Part shown: in pieces, positions 42,094-50,587 of the stretch
Position numbering within the stretch: the stretch's first letter is position 1
Layout: each line of letters starts with the position of its first letter
Assembly (NCBI GenBank): GCA_964609965.1
Contig: CAZSTS010000007.1
Coordinates: 46,632-110,631 of the forward strand
DNA: 64,000 nucleotides
Source: JAHJDR01 sp964609965
Lineage (GTDB): Bacteria; UBA10199; JADGCS01
Direction: 5' to 3'
Position numbers and translations under genes: made by a program
The notes under the pieces: model-generated
Told to the model about the DNA's origin: nothing
The model's database searches: none
Seen by the model: the letters and a program-made list of their open reading frames with translations, nothing else

Positions 42094-44199
42094 ATGAAAG
42101 GGTTATTAAGTATTGTCTTTATTTTTTCTTTTCTCGTTTCAACAAATGTATTTGCCAATCAATATGCGAGTGCCAAAGTAGTTGGTGACAATATTGGGGC
42201 CAGAGGGACAAGCACGGCATTAGATTCTCATGGCAACCAAGGGATTTGTTATCATGATGGAGATACAAATTCCCTGAATTATGCGTATCACAATGGTCAA
42301 GCTTGGGTAACAGAAATCGCAAACGATGGTAATTCTGTTGGCCATTTTTGTGCCATTCTTTTTGATGATGATGTCCCTCATATTGTTCATTATGATCTCA
42401 CAGACCAAGATCTAAAACATTCTCGTAAAGTTGGTAATGCTTGGAATACTGTGATTATTGATGCTCAGGTTTCAATTGATACTGATTTCGGTCTTCGCAT
42501 TGAAAACTATCACCGTCTCAGCATAGCCATAAACAACGAAGATGTTTTGGGAACGGCTTATTATGATGCCACAGATGATGATCTTATTTATGCTGAATGG
42601 GATGGTGTTGATTGGGCGCTGGAAGAGGTAGAGAGCGAAGGCGATGTTGGTAAATACGCCAGCCTTGCCTATGATGCCGATGGCAATCCTGGTATTGCTT
42701 ATCAAAAAGACGTTGCTGGTGCAGGTTCTCATCTCATGTATGTTTATCACAATGGCGATCAGTGGTTAGACGCTGAAACAGTTGATGATAATGAGTCAGC
42801 AGGGAATTATATTTCTCTTGGATTTGATTCAAACAGTATTCCCCATGTGGCTTATCAATATATAGATGCGGGTAATTTTAATTATTTAAAATATACAAAT
42901 AGACTTAATGACGCTTGGAACGCTTCTGCTACTTTGGATTCAGGACCTAGGACAGGACGGTTTTGCCAAATGACCATAAGCCCCATGAACACCGCCCACA
43001 TAATTTATAGAGACTATTTTAGAAGCGCTCTTTTTCCAGATGTAAATTATGTGAAGCTTATTAATTTGTATTTCATTGATAAAATCATTCCTGCACGAGT
43101 TCATTCACGAGAAGACAGAGTTAATTTTTCATCTCTAAACTTAAGAGACTATGAGGGCCTATCTGTGGCTTCTGATGAAAATGATAATCTTGTTTTTGTC
43201 TTTGCAAAAGAAAACCTAAACGATTTTAATAATTCTTTGTATGCTGGTGAACTCACTTCTTGGAGAGCTCAAATCAGACTTCTCACTCCAAATAATAATA
43301 ACAACCAAGCTCAGGATGATGAGTTCACACTTCGTTGGACATCGTTTAAGCTCGAGCAAAATGCTGAGATTAGATTTTTCTATTGGGATGCTGGTTTTAA
43401 TTCAATTCAAATTGGTGACACAGTGGAGGCGAGTGATGGAAACTCATATATTCTTGAGACTTCTGACCTTGACCCTGGTGAATACACAATTACTATGAGA
43501 TCAAGCACGAATGGCTTTCAAACATTCAATAGCTCTCGTGCTCGAACAGCCCTCACTGTCCCAGAACGTCCTGTGCAAGAAAATCAGGACAATCAAGTTG
43601 CAGATAATGCCCAAGATCCCGTTGTCCCAGTTAAAAATCGTCCTCCTTCAAGGCCAAGGCCTGTTAATTTAGATGGTGATGCAGAGGAAGAAGAAGCTGA
43701 TTCTGGAGAGGACGCAGATTCAGATGAAGACAAAGTTGTATTTCGCATCAATAACTCAGAAGATGAAGATGGGGACAAAATCACGTACACGATTCAGATC
43801 TGTGCTGATGAGAATTGTGATGAAGCCTTGTACGTGATTGAAGATGTTAAAGAAGGTGAAGATGGTCAAACGTTGGTAGAAGTGCTTGTAAAAGACCTCG
43901 AAAAAGGTGGTTATTACTGGAGGGTGAAGGCTGTTGATGAGAATGATGAAAGCAGTGAGTGGTCTACGCCCATTAAGTTTTCCGTCGGAGAATCTGATGA
44001 TGCGACTTCGACTGAAGGAACAGGTGATACAGAAACATCAAATGCTGCAACTGCTTCTTCTGGGTGTTCATTGGTTAGCTTTGTTGGAGATGGAGGTAGG
44101 GTAAGTTTGGGTAATGTTTTTTTTATGGGGATTTTCTTGTTGCCAATACTACTCGTGATTATTGTTCGTAAAAAAACTACCCTTCTTCTGGTTCGATAA
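42094..44199 (+). CDS. Surface protein with propeller-like repeats, FN3-like domain and GCSL tail
   Basis: A 701-residue exported protein. The ATG at 42094 (GAGGGG upstream) gives a clean signal peptide, MKGLLSIVFIFSFLV to NVFA. Residues about 25-400 carry repeated about 50-residue units (HGNQGICYHDGDTNSLNYAY, DGNPGIAYQKDVAGAGSHLM, NSIPHVAYQYID) like a beta-propeller. A strand-rich part and a Pro/Glu/Asp linker precede a fibronectin-III-like domain (GGYYWRVKAVDENDESSEWS). The end is TASSGCSL, a hydrophobic helix (FFMGIFLLPILLVIIV) and RKKTTLLLVR, the same sorting-tail layout as the protein at 8544. The last 23 nt overlap gyrA convergently. Confidence 0.8.
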   Translation: MKGLLSIVFIFSFLVSTNVFANQYASAKVVGDNIGARGTSTALDSHGNQGICYHDGDTNSLNYAYHNGQAWVTEIANDGNSVGHFCAILFDDDVPHIVHYDLTDQDLKHSRKVGNAWNTVIIDAQVSIDTDFGLRIENYHRLSIAINNEDVLGTAYYDATDDDLIYAEWDGVDWALEEVESEGDVGKYASLAYDADGNPGIAYQKDVAGAGSHLMYVYHNGDQWLDAETVDDNESAGNYISLGFDSNSIPHVAYQYIDAGNFNYLKYTNRLNDAWNASATLDSGPRTGRFCQMTISPMNTAHIIYRDYFRSALFPDVNYVKLINLYFIDKIIPARVHSREDRVNFSSLNLRDYEGLSVASDENDNLVFVFAKENLNDFNNSLYAGELTSWRAQIRLLTPNNNNNQAQDDEFTLRWTSFKLEQNAEIRFFYWDAGFNSIQIGDTVEASDGNSYILETSDLDPGEYTITMRSSTNGFQTFNSSRARTALTVPERPVQENQDNQVADNAQDPVVPVKNRPPSRPRPVNLDGDAEEEEADSGEDADSDEDKVVFRINNSEDEDGDKITYTIQICADENCDEALYVIEDVKEGEDGQTLVEVLVKDLEKGGYYWRVKAVDENDESSEWSTPIKFSVGESDDATSTEGTGDTETSNAATASSGCSLVSFVGDGGRVSLGNVFFMGIFLLPILLVIIVRKKTTLLLVR

Positions 44200-46630
44200 T
44201 GGTAGCGCTCACAACGAGCTCGTTTTTATCAAGTCCAATCAAGCGCACACCTTGTGTGTTGCGGCCAATAATGGAGATGTTTTTGACCTCTTGCCTGATG
44301 ATCTTGCCACCGTTTGTGATAAGCATGAGGTGGTCATCTTCTGAGACTTGTTCGGCTGTGAGAACCTTGCCATTTTTCTCTGTGACTTTGAGTGTAAAAA
44401 TACCACTGCCACCACGGCTTTGTTTGCGGTATTCTTCTAACGATGTTCTCTTGCCATAGCCTTTTTCGGAAATAGTAAGAATAGTTTTGCCTGGTTCCAC
44501 AACATCCATTCCTACCACGATGTTATCAGCCTTAAGATTAATGCCTCGCACACCAGCAGCTGAACGTCCCATGGAGCGGATTTGACTTTCGTCAAAACGA
44601 ATAGCCTGTCCTTTTGCCGAAGACATGATGATGTCTTGATCTTTTTTTGCAAGACGTACGCTAATGAGCTCGTCGTTCTTGAGGGTGATGGCAATAATAC
44701 CCCCTGCACGTGGATTAGAATAGGCAGAAAGAGCTGTTTTTTTGACCGTGCCTCCCTTTGTGGCAAAGATGACTGATTCATCAGTTGTAAAAGATTCGAT
44801 AGGCAAAATGGCGGCTAGTTTTTCATTAGGGCCAAGTTGAATGAGATTTGATATGGATTTACCTTTAGCTGTGCGGCTTACTTCTGGAACCTCGTACACC
44901 TTGAGCCAGTGGACGCGTCCTCGGTTTGTAAAAATAAGCATTCTATCGTGTGTGCTGGCTGTAAAGATCTTTTCGACAAAATCCTCTTCGCGAGTTGTCA
45001 TGCCTTGTTTGCCTTTTCCTCCACGACGTTGTGCACGGTAAGCTGACACAGGGTGACGTTTGATGTACCCTAAATGCGATATGGTAACGACCATTTCTTC
45101 TTTTTGGATAAGGTCTTCGACGTTAATGTTATCGAGCTCAGTATCGACAATTTGTGTGCGTCGTTTGTCGCCAAATTTGTCGCGGATTTCAATGAGCTCG
45201 TCTTTGATGATTTGCATGACCAGTTCTTTGCTAGCGAGAATCTTTTTGAGTTCTGCAATTTGAGCCAGAATTTCGTTATAATCTTTGATGATCTTGTCGC
45301 GCTCTAGGCCAGTGAGTCGTTGCAAGCGCATATCGAGAATGGCTTGGGCTTGAATGTCGGAGAGTTCGTATTTTTTTCTTAAAGAAACTTTTGCTTCGCC
45401 AGGATTAGCGCTCTTTTTAATAATGGCAATGACATCATCGATGTTTTCAACAGCTATTTTTAAGCCTTCTAAAATATGGGCCTTTTTTTCTGCCTCAGCT
45501 AGCTCAAAGGCAGTGCGTCGGATAACAACCTTGCGGCGATGCCTAATGAATTCTTCTAGGAGACCTTTGAGGTTGATGACTTGTGGGCGCCCATCGGCAA
45601 TAGAGAGTAAGATAATACCAAAGGAAGATTGGAGTGACGTGTGTTTATAAAGTTGGTTGAGAATAACATTGGCGTTGGCATTCTTTTTGAGTTCAACAAC
45701 CATGCGCATGCCTTGTCTGTCGGATTCGTCGCGTAAATCTGCGATGCCGTCGATTCTTCCGTTATTGGCAAGGTCTGCTATTGTCTCTAAAATTCTAGCT
45801 TTGTTTGCTTGATAGGGAATTTCTGTGACAATGATGGCTTCTCTGTCTTTGGCCTTGCCACAGGGTTCGATATCGACATTAGCACGCATGATGACTTTGC
45901 CACGGCCAGTGCGGTAGGCTGACCTGATACCTGTACGGCCATAGATGAAGCCTGCTGTAGGAAAATCGGGGCCTGGCACAATCTGCATAAGTTCTTCAAA
46001 ATCGACATCGGGTTTTTCAATGACTCTCACTAAGGCGTTGATGACTTCGGTCAAGTTATGCGGTGGAATTTTTGTAGCCATACCAACAGCAATGCCTTCT
46101 GAACCATTTATAAGGAGGTTAGGAACTCTTGTAGGCAAAACACAAGGCTCTTTTGTTGAGTCGTCGTAGTTGGGGATAAAATCGACAGTGTCTTTGTCGA
46201 TGTCTGCCATGAGGGCTTCGGCCAATTTGGTGAGACGGCACTCTGTGTAACGATAAGCAGCGGCAGAATCGCCATCGATAGAACCAAAGTTTCCTTGGCC
46301 ATCAATAAGTGGGTAGCGCATGTTCCACGGTTGCGCCATACGAACAAGAGAATCATAAACAGCACTATCACCATGGGGGTGGTATTTTTTTAAGACTTCA
46401 CCAACAACTCCAGCACATTTTGAATAACGTTTGCTAGAAAGGATGCCTTCTTTGAACATGGCATAAAGAATACGGCGATGAACGGGCTTAAGACCGTCTT
46501 TAATATCGGGTAAGGCGCGACCAATGATAACACTCATTGAATAGTCGAGATAGGCTTCGCGCATTTCGTCTTCGAGATTTACGCCAACAATAGCTTTAGA
46601 AATTTCTGCGGTGTTTGTTTGTTCTTCCAT
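44177..46630 (-). CDS. gyrA: DNA gyrase subunit A
   Basis: An 817-residue type II topoisomerase subunit that breaks and rejoins DNA. The catalytic Tyr is Tyr128 in AAAYRYTE. The quinolone-determining region reads HPHGDSAVYDSLVRMAQ, with the Ser and Asp positions unmutated (Ser89, Asp93). The C-terminal beta-pinwheel carries QRRGGKGKQG, the GyrA box, which separates it from ParC. gyrB is not in the window. The stop overlaps the convergent surface-protein gene by 23 nt, with no space for a terminator. Confidence 0.96.
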   Translation of the reverse strand: MEEQTNTAEISKAIVGVNLEDEMREAYLDYSMSVIIGRALPDIKDGLKPVHRRILYAMFKEGILSSKRYSKCAGVVGEVLKKYHPHGDSAVYDSLVRMAQPWNMRYPLIDGQGNFGSIDGDSAAAYRYTECRLTKLAEALMADIDKDTVDFIPNYDDSTKEPCVLPTRVPNLLINGSEGIAVGMATKIPPHNLTEVINALVRVIEKPDVDFEELMQIVPGPDFPTAGFIYGRTGIRSAYRTGRGKVIMRANVDIEPCGKAKDREAIIVTEIPYQANKARILETIADLANNGRIDGIADLRDESDRQGMRMVVELKKNANANVILNQLYKHTSLQSSFGIILLSIADGRPQVINLKGLLEEFIRHRRKVVIRRTAFELAEAEKKAHILEGLKIAVENIDDVIAIIKKSANPGEAKVSLRKKYELSDIQAQAILDMRLQRLTGLERDKIIKDYNEILAQIAELKKILASKELVMQIIKDELIEIRDKFGDKRRTQIVDTELDNINVEDLIQKEEMVVTISHLGYIKRHPVSAYRAQRRGGKGKQGMTTREEDFVEKIFTASTHDRMLIFTNRGRVHWLKVYEVPEVSRTAKGKSISNLIQLGPNEKLAAILPIESFTTDESVIFATKGGTVKKTALSAYSNPRAGGIIAITLKNDELISVRLAKKDQDIIMSSAKGQAIRFDESQIRSMGRSAAGVRGINLKADNIVVGMDVVEPGKTILTISEKGYGKRTSLEEYRKQSRGGSGIFTLKVTEKNGKVLTAEQVSEDDHLMLITNGGKIIRQEVKNISIIGRNTQGVRLIGLDKNELVVSATIIEPEEG

Positions 46631-46663
46631 GTTTTAGTTCGTAGTTTATGGTTCGTAGTTTGT

Positions 46664-46689
46664 CCTTCGACTCGCTGTGTTCGCTCAGG
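46664..46689. repeat. Palindromic element (CCTTCGACTCG...GCTCAGG)
   Basis: Member of the family at 23778, 27464 and 36903; it lies in the gyrA leader after a short TTCGTAGTTTATGGTTCGTAG repeat. Confidence 0.65.
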
Positions 46690-46860
46690 GTCTTCGATAG
46701 GGAAGGGGATTGCCCCGTCCGTAAACAACGTATTTATATAGAAATATTAGGGCGTTATGTCAACAGAGATTAGAGGGTTTTGGAACGATATTTTAACAAG
46801 AATATCATATTCTTATATTCAGTTTGAGTTGGTCTTCTCTTTCGGTTATTGGGTGCGTGC

Positions 46861-48918
46861 ATGACATTGAAAACCGATCAAAAATCAGCACCGCAGTACG
46901 CACATATTGCCATCGATGTTCCTCTCAGAACTCTTTTCACTTATCGAATTCCAAAGGATTTCAAAGATACAATTCAACGAGGCAAACGTGTGATTGTCCC
47001 TTTTGGGCGCAAAGAGGTGATAGGGATTTGTTTAAAGATTGATGGAAATTTATCAGGAATAAAAGAAACTGATTTAAAAGAAGTCCTTTCTGTGCTTGAT
47101 GACTCCCCGCTTATTGATGAGGATTATATAGCCTGGCTTGAGTTTGCCTCAGATTATTATTGCACACCCATGGGTCAGGTTTTTTCTCAGGCAATTCCTC
47201 CTTATTACTTTGATATCAAAAAAACAGAGTCAAAAAAGAAAATTCGCTTTAAAGAAATTTCTCATGACCTTCATTTGCATTCACGACTTGTCACGCTTAC
47301 AGAAGAACAAGAAAAAGTTTATGATGAAATAATCAAACATTCTCATGAATATTTTCCAGCTCTCATTCACGGAATTACTGGTTCTGGCAAGACAGAAATC
47401 TACATCAGACTTATTCGAAAAGTCTTAGAACAAAATCAGTCAGCCTTGTTTTTAGTTCCTGAGATAGGTCTGACGCCTCAAATGATGGCCCGACTCAATG
47501 AGCACTTCAAAGGAAGTCTTTTGGTGTATCACAGTGGGCTTACAAAAAATCAAAGGCTCAATCAGTGGCAAAGTTGTTTGGAAACAACACCCAAAGTGTT
47601 GGTGGGTACTCGGTCAGCGCTCTTTGCTCCTTTTAACAATCTAGGCCTTATTGTTGTGGATGAAGAACATGACCATTCGTACAAGCAAGAAGATCGCTTT
47701 AGATACCACGCACGTGATCTAGCTATTAGCCGAGCTAGACAAAGAAACATTCCTGTTGTTCTGGGATCTGCTACACCTAGCCTTGAAAGTTTTTTTCAAA
47801 CTAAAAGAGGAAAATACCATTTATTTGAACTCAAAAAAAGAATTGCAGGAGCGGCCTTACCTGAAATTCGCGTAGTCAATTTTGGTCGCGAAAAAGAACA
47901 AACCGAAACACCTCTTCTTGTTTCACAAAGCATACACGATGCGATAGGTCATTTTACAAAAAAGGGAAAACAAATGATGCTCTTTGTTGGGCAGCGGGGT
48001 TTTTCTCAAAATGCCTACTGTGTTTCTTGTCAGCAAATTCAAATTTGTCCTAATTGTAGCGTAGGACTTAAGTTTCACAAACAGCAAGGTAATCTCAAAT
48101 GTCATTATTGTGATTACAGCATTCCTTTTAATGGGGAATGTCTCAGTTGTCAGAAAAAAGCGCTTACTCTTTTAGGTTTTGGGACACAATCTGTTGAAGA
48201 AGAGATTTCTTCCATGCATCCAAAACTCGTTGTGACTAGGTTAGACAGTGATTCAGTGACTAATCTAAGTAAACTGCGCCAGGTATTTAATGATTTTGCA
48301 CAGGGCAAAATTAATCTCATTATTGGCACCCAAATGATATCCAAAGGGCATGATTTTGAGAACATAGGATTTGTTGGCGTGTTAGGCATTGATGCGCATT
48401 TAGGCCTACCTGATTTTAGGGCAGGTGAAAAAGCGTTTCAGAACCTAGTGCAAGTAGCAGGGAGGGCAGGCAGAGTAGATAAGAAAGGGCATGTGATAGT
48501 TCAAAGCCTGATGCCAGATCATGCAAGTATTCAAATGGGTATTAAGCAAGATTTTCAAAAGTTTGCAGACCATGAACTCGAAATAAGAAAAGCTTTGCAT
48601 TACCCTCCTTATTCGCGCTTGGTTCAGTTCAGGTTTTTGTCCACTGTAGAAAATCGCTTAAAAGATTTTATGGGCACTTGGTCGGTTTTCTTAGATCAAG
48701 TCAGGTCTCAAATGAGTGTTGACGACATTCAAATTCTTGGCCCCACAGAGATGCCTATTGCAAAAGTGAGAGGCAAACATCGCCATCATGTTGTTTTAAA
48801 GATTAAACGAGGCCTAAAGATTTCAGACATCGTCAACTACTTGGTCAATGATCTCAATCAGCGCAAACTCACAGGGATTCAGTATCAAGTTGATGTTGAT
48901 GCGGTAGGGCTGGTTTAG
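46861..48918 (+). CDS. priA: Primosomal protein N' (replication restart helicase PriA)
   Basis: A 685-residue superfamily 2 helicase that reloads the replisome at stalled forks. The N-terminal DNA-binding domain starts YAHIAIDVPLRTLFTYRIP. Walker A is ITGSGKTEIY, Walker B is VVDEEHDHSYKQEDRFRYHA, and VLGSATPSLES is motif III. The zinc-binding cluster CVSCQQIQICPNC...CHYCDYSIPFNGECLSC has eight Cys. GTQMISKGHDFENIGFVGVL and QVAGRAGR are late helicase motifs. The ATG at 46861 is preferred over a TTG four codons earlier. Confidence 0.95.
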   Translation: MTLKTDQKSAPQYAHIAIDVPLRTLFTYRIPKDFKDTIQRGKRVIVPFGRKEVIGICLKIDGNLSGIKETDLKEVLSVLDDSPLIDEDYIAWLEFASDYYCTPMGQVFSQAIPPYYFDIKKTESKKKIRFKEISHDLHLHSRLVTLTEEQEKVYDEIIKHSHEYFPALIHGITGSGKTEIYIRLIRKVLEQNQSALFLVPEIGLTPQMMARLNEHFKGSLLVYHSGLTKNQRLNQWQSCLETTPKVLVGTRSALFAPFNNLGLIVVDEEHDHSYKQEDRFRYHARDLAISRARQRNIPVVLGSATPSLESFFQTKRGKYHLFELKKRIAGAALPEIRVVNFGREKEQTETPLLVSQSIHDAIGHFTKKGKQMMLFVGQRGFSQNAYCVSCQQIQICPNCSVGLKFHKQQGNLKCHYCDYSIPFNGECLSCQKKALTLLGFGTQSVEEEISSMHPKLVVTRLDSDSVTNLSKLRQVFNDFAQGKINLIIGTQMISKGHDFENIGFVGVLGIDAHLGLPDFRAGEKAFQNLVQVAGRAGRVDKKGHVIVQSLMPDHASIQMGIKQDFQKFADHELEIRKALHYPPYSRLVQFRFLSTVENRLKDFMGTWSVFLDQVRSQMSVDDIQILGPTEMPIAKVRGKHRHHVVLKIKRGLKISDIVNYLVNDLNQRKLTGIQYQVDVDAVGLV

Positions 48919-49153
48919 AATAAGGGCACTTGTTTATTATTCACGGGCTCCATTTGTTACCCAGGGTAACAAAAAACTTTCAGTTTTTCTTAACCCTGGG
49001 CTAGATTATTAATCCCCGTTGGGGATGTTTTCTATACCCTGAAGGGGTTAAATAACATAGCCTGGGGTTTAGGAAGCCGTAGGCTGACTTACCCTAGGTA
49101 TTATAATAGCATTCTTGCAATGAAGAGTTTGTTTTATTAAAAGTAATTAAACT
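48919..49153. repeat. Intergenic cluster of small palindromes between priA and def
   Basis: Contains TTACCCAGGGTAA, AACCCTGGGCTAG, ATCCCCGTTGGGGAT, ACCCTGAAGGGGTT and CCTGGGGTTTAGG / ACCCTAGG segments in about 150 nt, several complementary to each other. It resembles composite intergenic repeats found in many environmental genomes. No gene seen. Confidence 0.6.
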
Positions 49154-49705
49154 ATGGCTAAACTAACAGTTCTCAAATACCCAACTCCGAGTCTCAAGAA
49201 ACCTTCAGTTCCTGTTGAGAAGGTGACTAAAGAAATACAGGCACTTGTTAAAGATATGTTTGAGACGATGCATGTCTCTAGTGGTATTGGTTTAGCAGCA
49301 CCACAGGTGGGAAAAAATATTAATCTTTTTGTCATGGACGCACAAAAACCAGACCCCATTGATCCCGAAAAATATATTTCCAACCCTCTTTGTCTCATCA
49401 ATCCCAAAATTGTCCACAAGGATGGGTTGGTTGTTTTCGAAGAAGGGTGTCTTTCTTGTCCAGGTCTTTTGGTGGATGTAAAGCGCGCAAAAGATATCAC
49501 AGTTGAATTTTTGGATGCTAAGGGCAAGCCTCAAACACTTGAGCTCACTGATCTCGAAGCTATTTGTGTTCAGCACGAAATGGATCACCTCCAGGGCATT
49601 CTACTCATTGATCATATTTCACGTCTTAAAAGAGAGCTGTATCGAAAGCAGCGATTAAAAGAAAAGAAGGAAGAAATGCAAGAGAGTGAAGGGAAGTTGA
49701 TATAA
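49154..49705 (+). CDS. def: Peptide deformylase
   Basis: A 183-residue metalloenzyme removing the N-formyl group of new proteins, the reverse of the step set up by fmt. All three motifs are present: GIGLAAPQVG (44-53), EEGCLSCPG with metal Cys99, and QHEMDHLQG with His141, Glu142 and His145. The Cys in LSCPG, where many have LSVPG, is a mild variation. Full length with a Lys/Glu-rich tail. It is separate from fmt. Confidence 0.95.
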   Translation: MAKLTVLKYPTPSLKKPSVPVEKVTKEIQALVKDMFETMHVSSGIGLAAPQVGKNINLFVMDAQKPDPIDPEKYISNPLCLINPKIVHKDGLVVFEEGCLSCPGLLVDVKRAKDITVEFLDAKGKPQTLELTDLEAICVQHEMDHLQGILLIDHISRLKRELYRKQRLKEKKEEMQESEGKLI

Positions 49706-49741
49706 TATAATTGGGCCTATGGACCTATGGGCCTTGGGGCC

Positions 49742-50518
49742 TTAGGGGGAAAGATCAAAAAATTTCACTGCATTTTCAGTTGTCACTTTAGCCACTTCTT
49801 CAAAATCCAAACCCTTCACTTGAGCCACACACTCAGCCACATATTTTACATAAGCGGGTTGGTTTGTTTTACCGCGATAAGGAACCGGGGCCAAAAAAGG
49901 TGAATCTGTTTCTACCATGATGCGATCTAGGGGCGTTGTTTTAACAATTTCGCGCAAATCATCTGCTTTTGGAAATGTGATAATGCCAGTAAACGAAATC
50001 ATAAAACCAAGGTCTAGATATTTTTTGGCAAGACCTTTGTTTCCAGAAAAACAATGCACAACACCTTTAAGATTGTCTTGCCCGCTCTTTTTTATCATCT
50101 GGACGCATTCATCGCCACAGTCTCGATCATGAATCACAAGGGGTTTTTTTGCTGATCCTGCAAGAGCAATAAAACAATTAAACACGGCTTGTTGGATGTC
50201 TTTGGGTGAATGCATGTAATGATAATCAAGTCCTGTTTCGCCAACAGCGACAACTTTTTTTTCACCTACTATAAGCCGAGATAATTTTAAGTAATCTTCT
50301 TCTGTCATTTTTGCTGCTTCGTGAGGGTGCATGCCGAGTGTACAGAAAACTTGAGGGTACTTTTTAGTTAGGTTTAAGGTAAGGGTGTTATCTTTAAAGC
50401 CATAGCCTGAACCAATAGCAATGATTCTTTCAACGCCATTTTCTTTAGCGTTTGCGATTTGTTCGCTGATTTCTGATTCAGACAGGCCAGAAAGATGGCA
50501 GTGGGTATCGATGAGCAT
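49742..50518 (-). CDS. TatD-family metal-dependent DNase
   Basis: A 258-residue TIM-barrel hydrolase. MLIDTHCHLSG gives metal ligands His6 and His8; VGETGLDYHYM holds the bridging Glu; PLVIHDRD and GVVHCFSGN the further His residues; MVETDSPFLAPVPYRGKTNQ the Asp. TatD/YcfH family members are 3'-5' DNases or deacylases; the exact role is not known. Convergent with def across an about 36-nt gap holding GGGCCTATGG-type repeats. Confidence 0.93.
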   Translation of the reverse strand: MLIDTHCHLSGLSESEISEQIANAKENGVERIIAIGSGYGFKDNTLTLNLTKKYPQVFCTLGMHPHEAAKMTEEDYLKLSRLIVGEKKVVAVGETGLDYHYMHSPKDIQQAVFNCFIALAGSAKKPLVIHDRDCGDECVQMIKKSGQDNLKGVVHCFSGNKGLAKKYLDLGFMISFTGIITFPKADDLREIVKTTPLDRIMVETDSPFLAPVPYRGKTNQPAYVKYVAECVAQVKGLDFEEVAKVTTENAVKFFDLSP

Positions 50519-50520
50519 TC

Positions 50521-50587
50521 GCGTTCCTCGTTCCTTGTTCCTTGTTCCTTGTTCCTCGGGGCACGAAGCACGAGGTACGAGGGACGG
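50521..50587. repeat. Heptamer arrays (GTTCCTT, GCACGAG types)
   Basis: GTTCCTCGTTCCTTGTTCCTTG units followed by GCACGAAGCACGAGGTACGAGG; the two halves are roughly complementary and could form a hairpin between tatD and the next gene. Confidence 0.8.

Noticed and set aside
44177..46630. gyrA considered as parC
   Set aside because: The QRRGGKGKQG GyrA box is present and the length suits GyrA.
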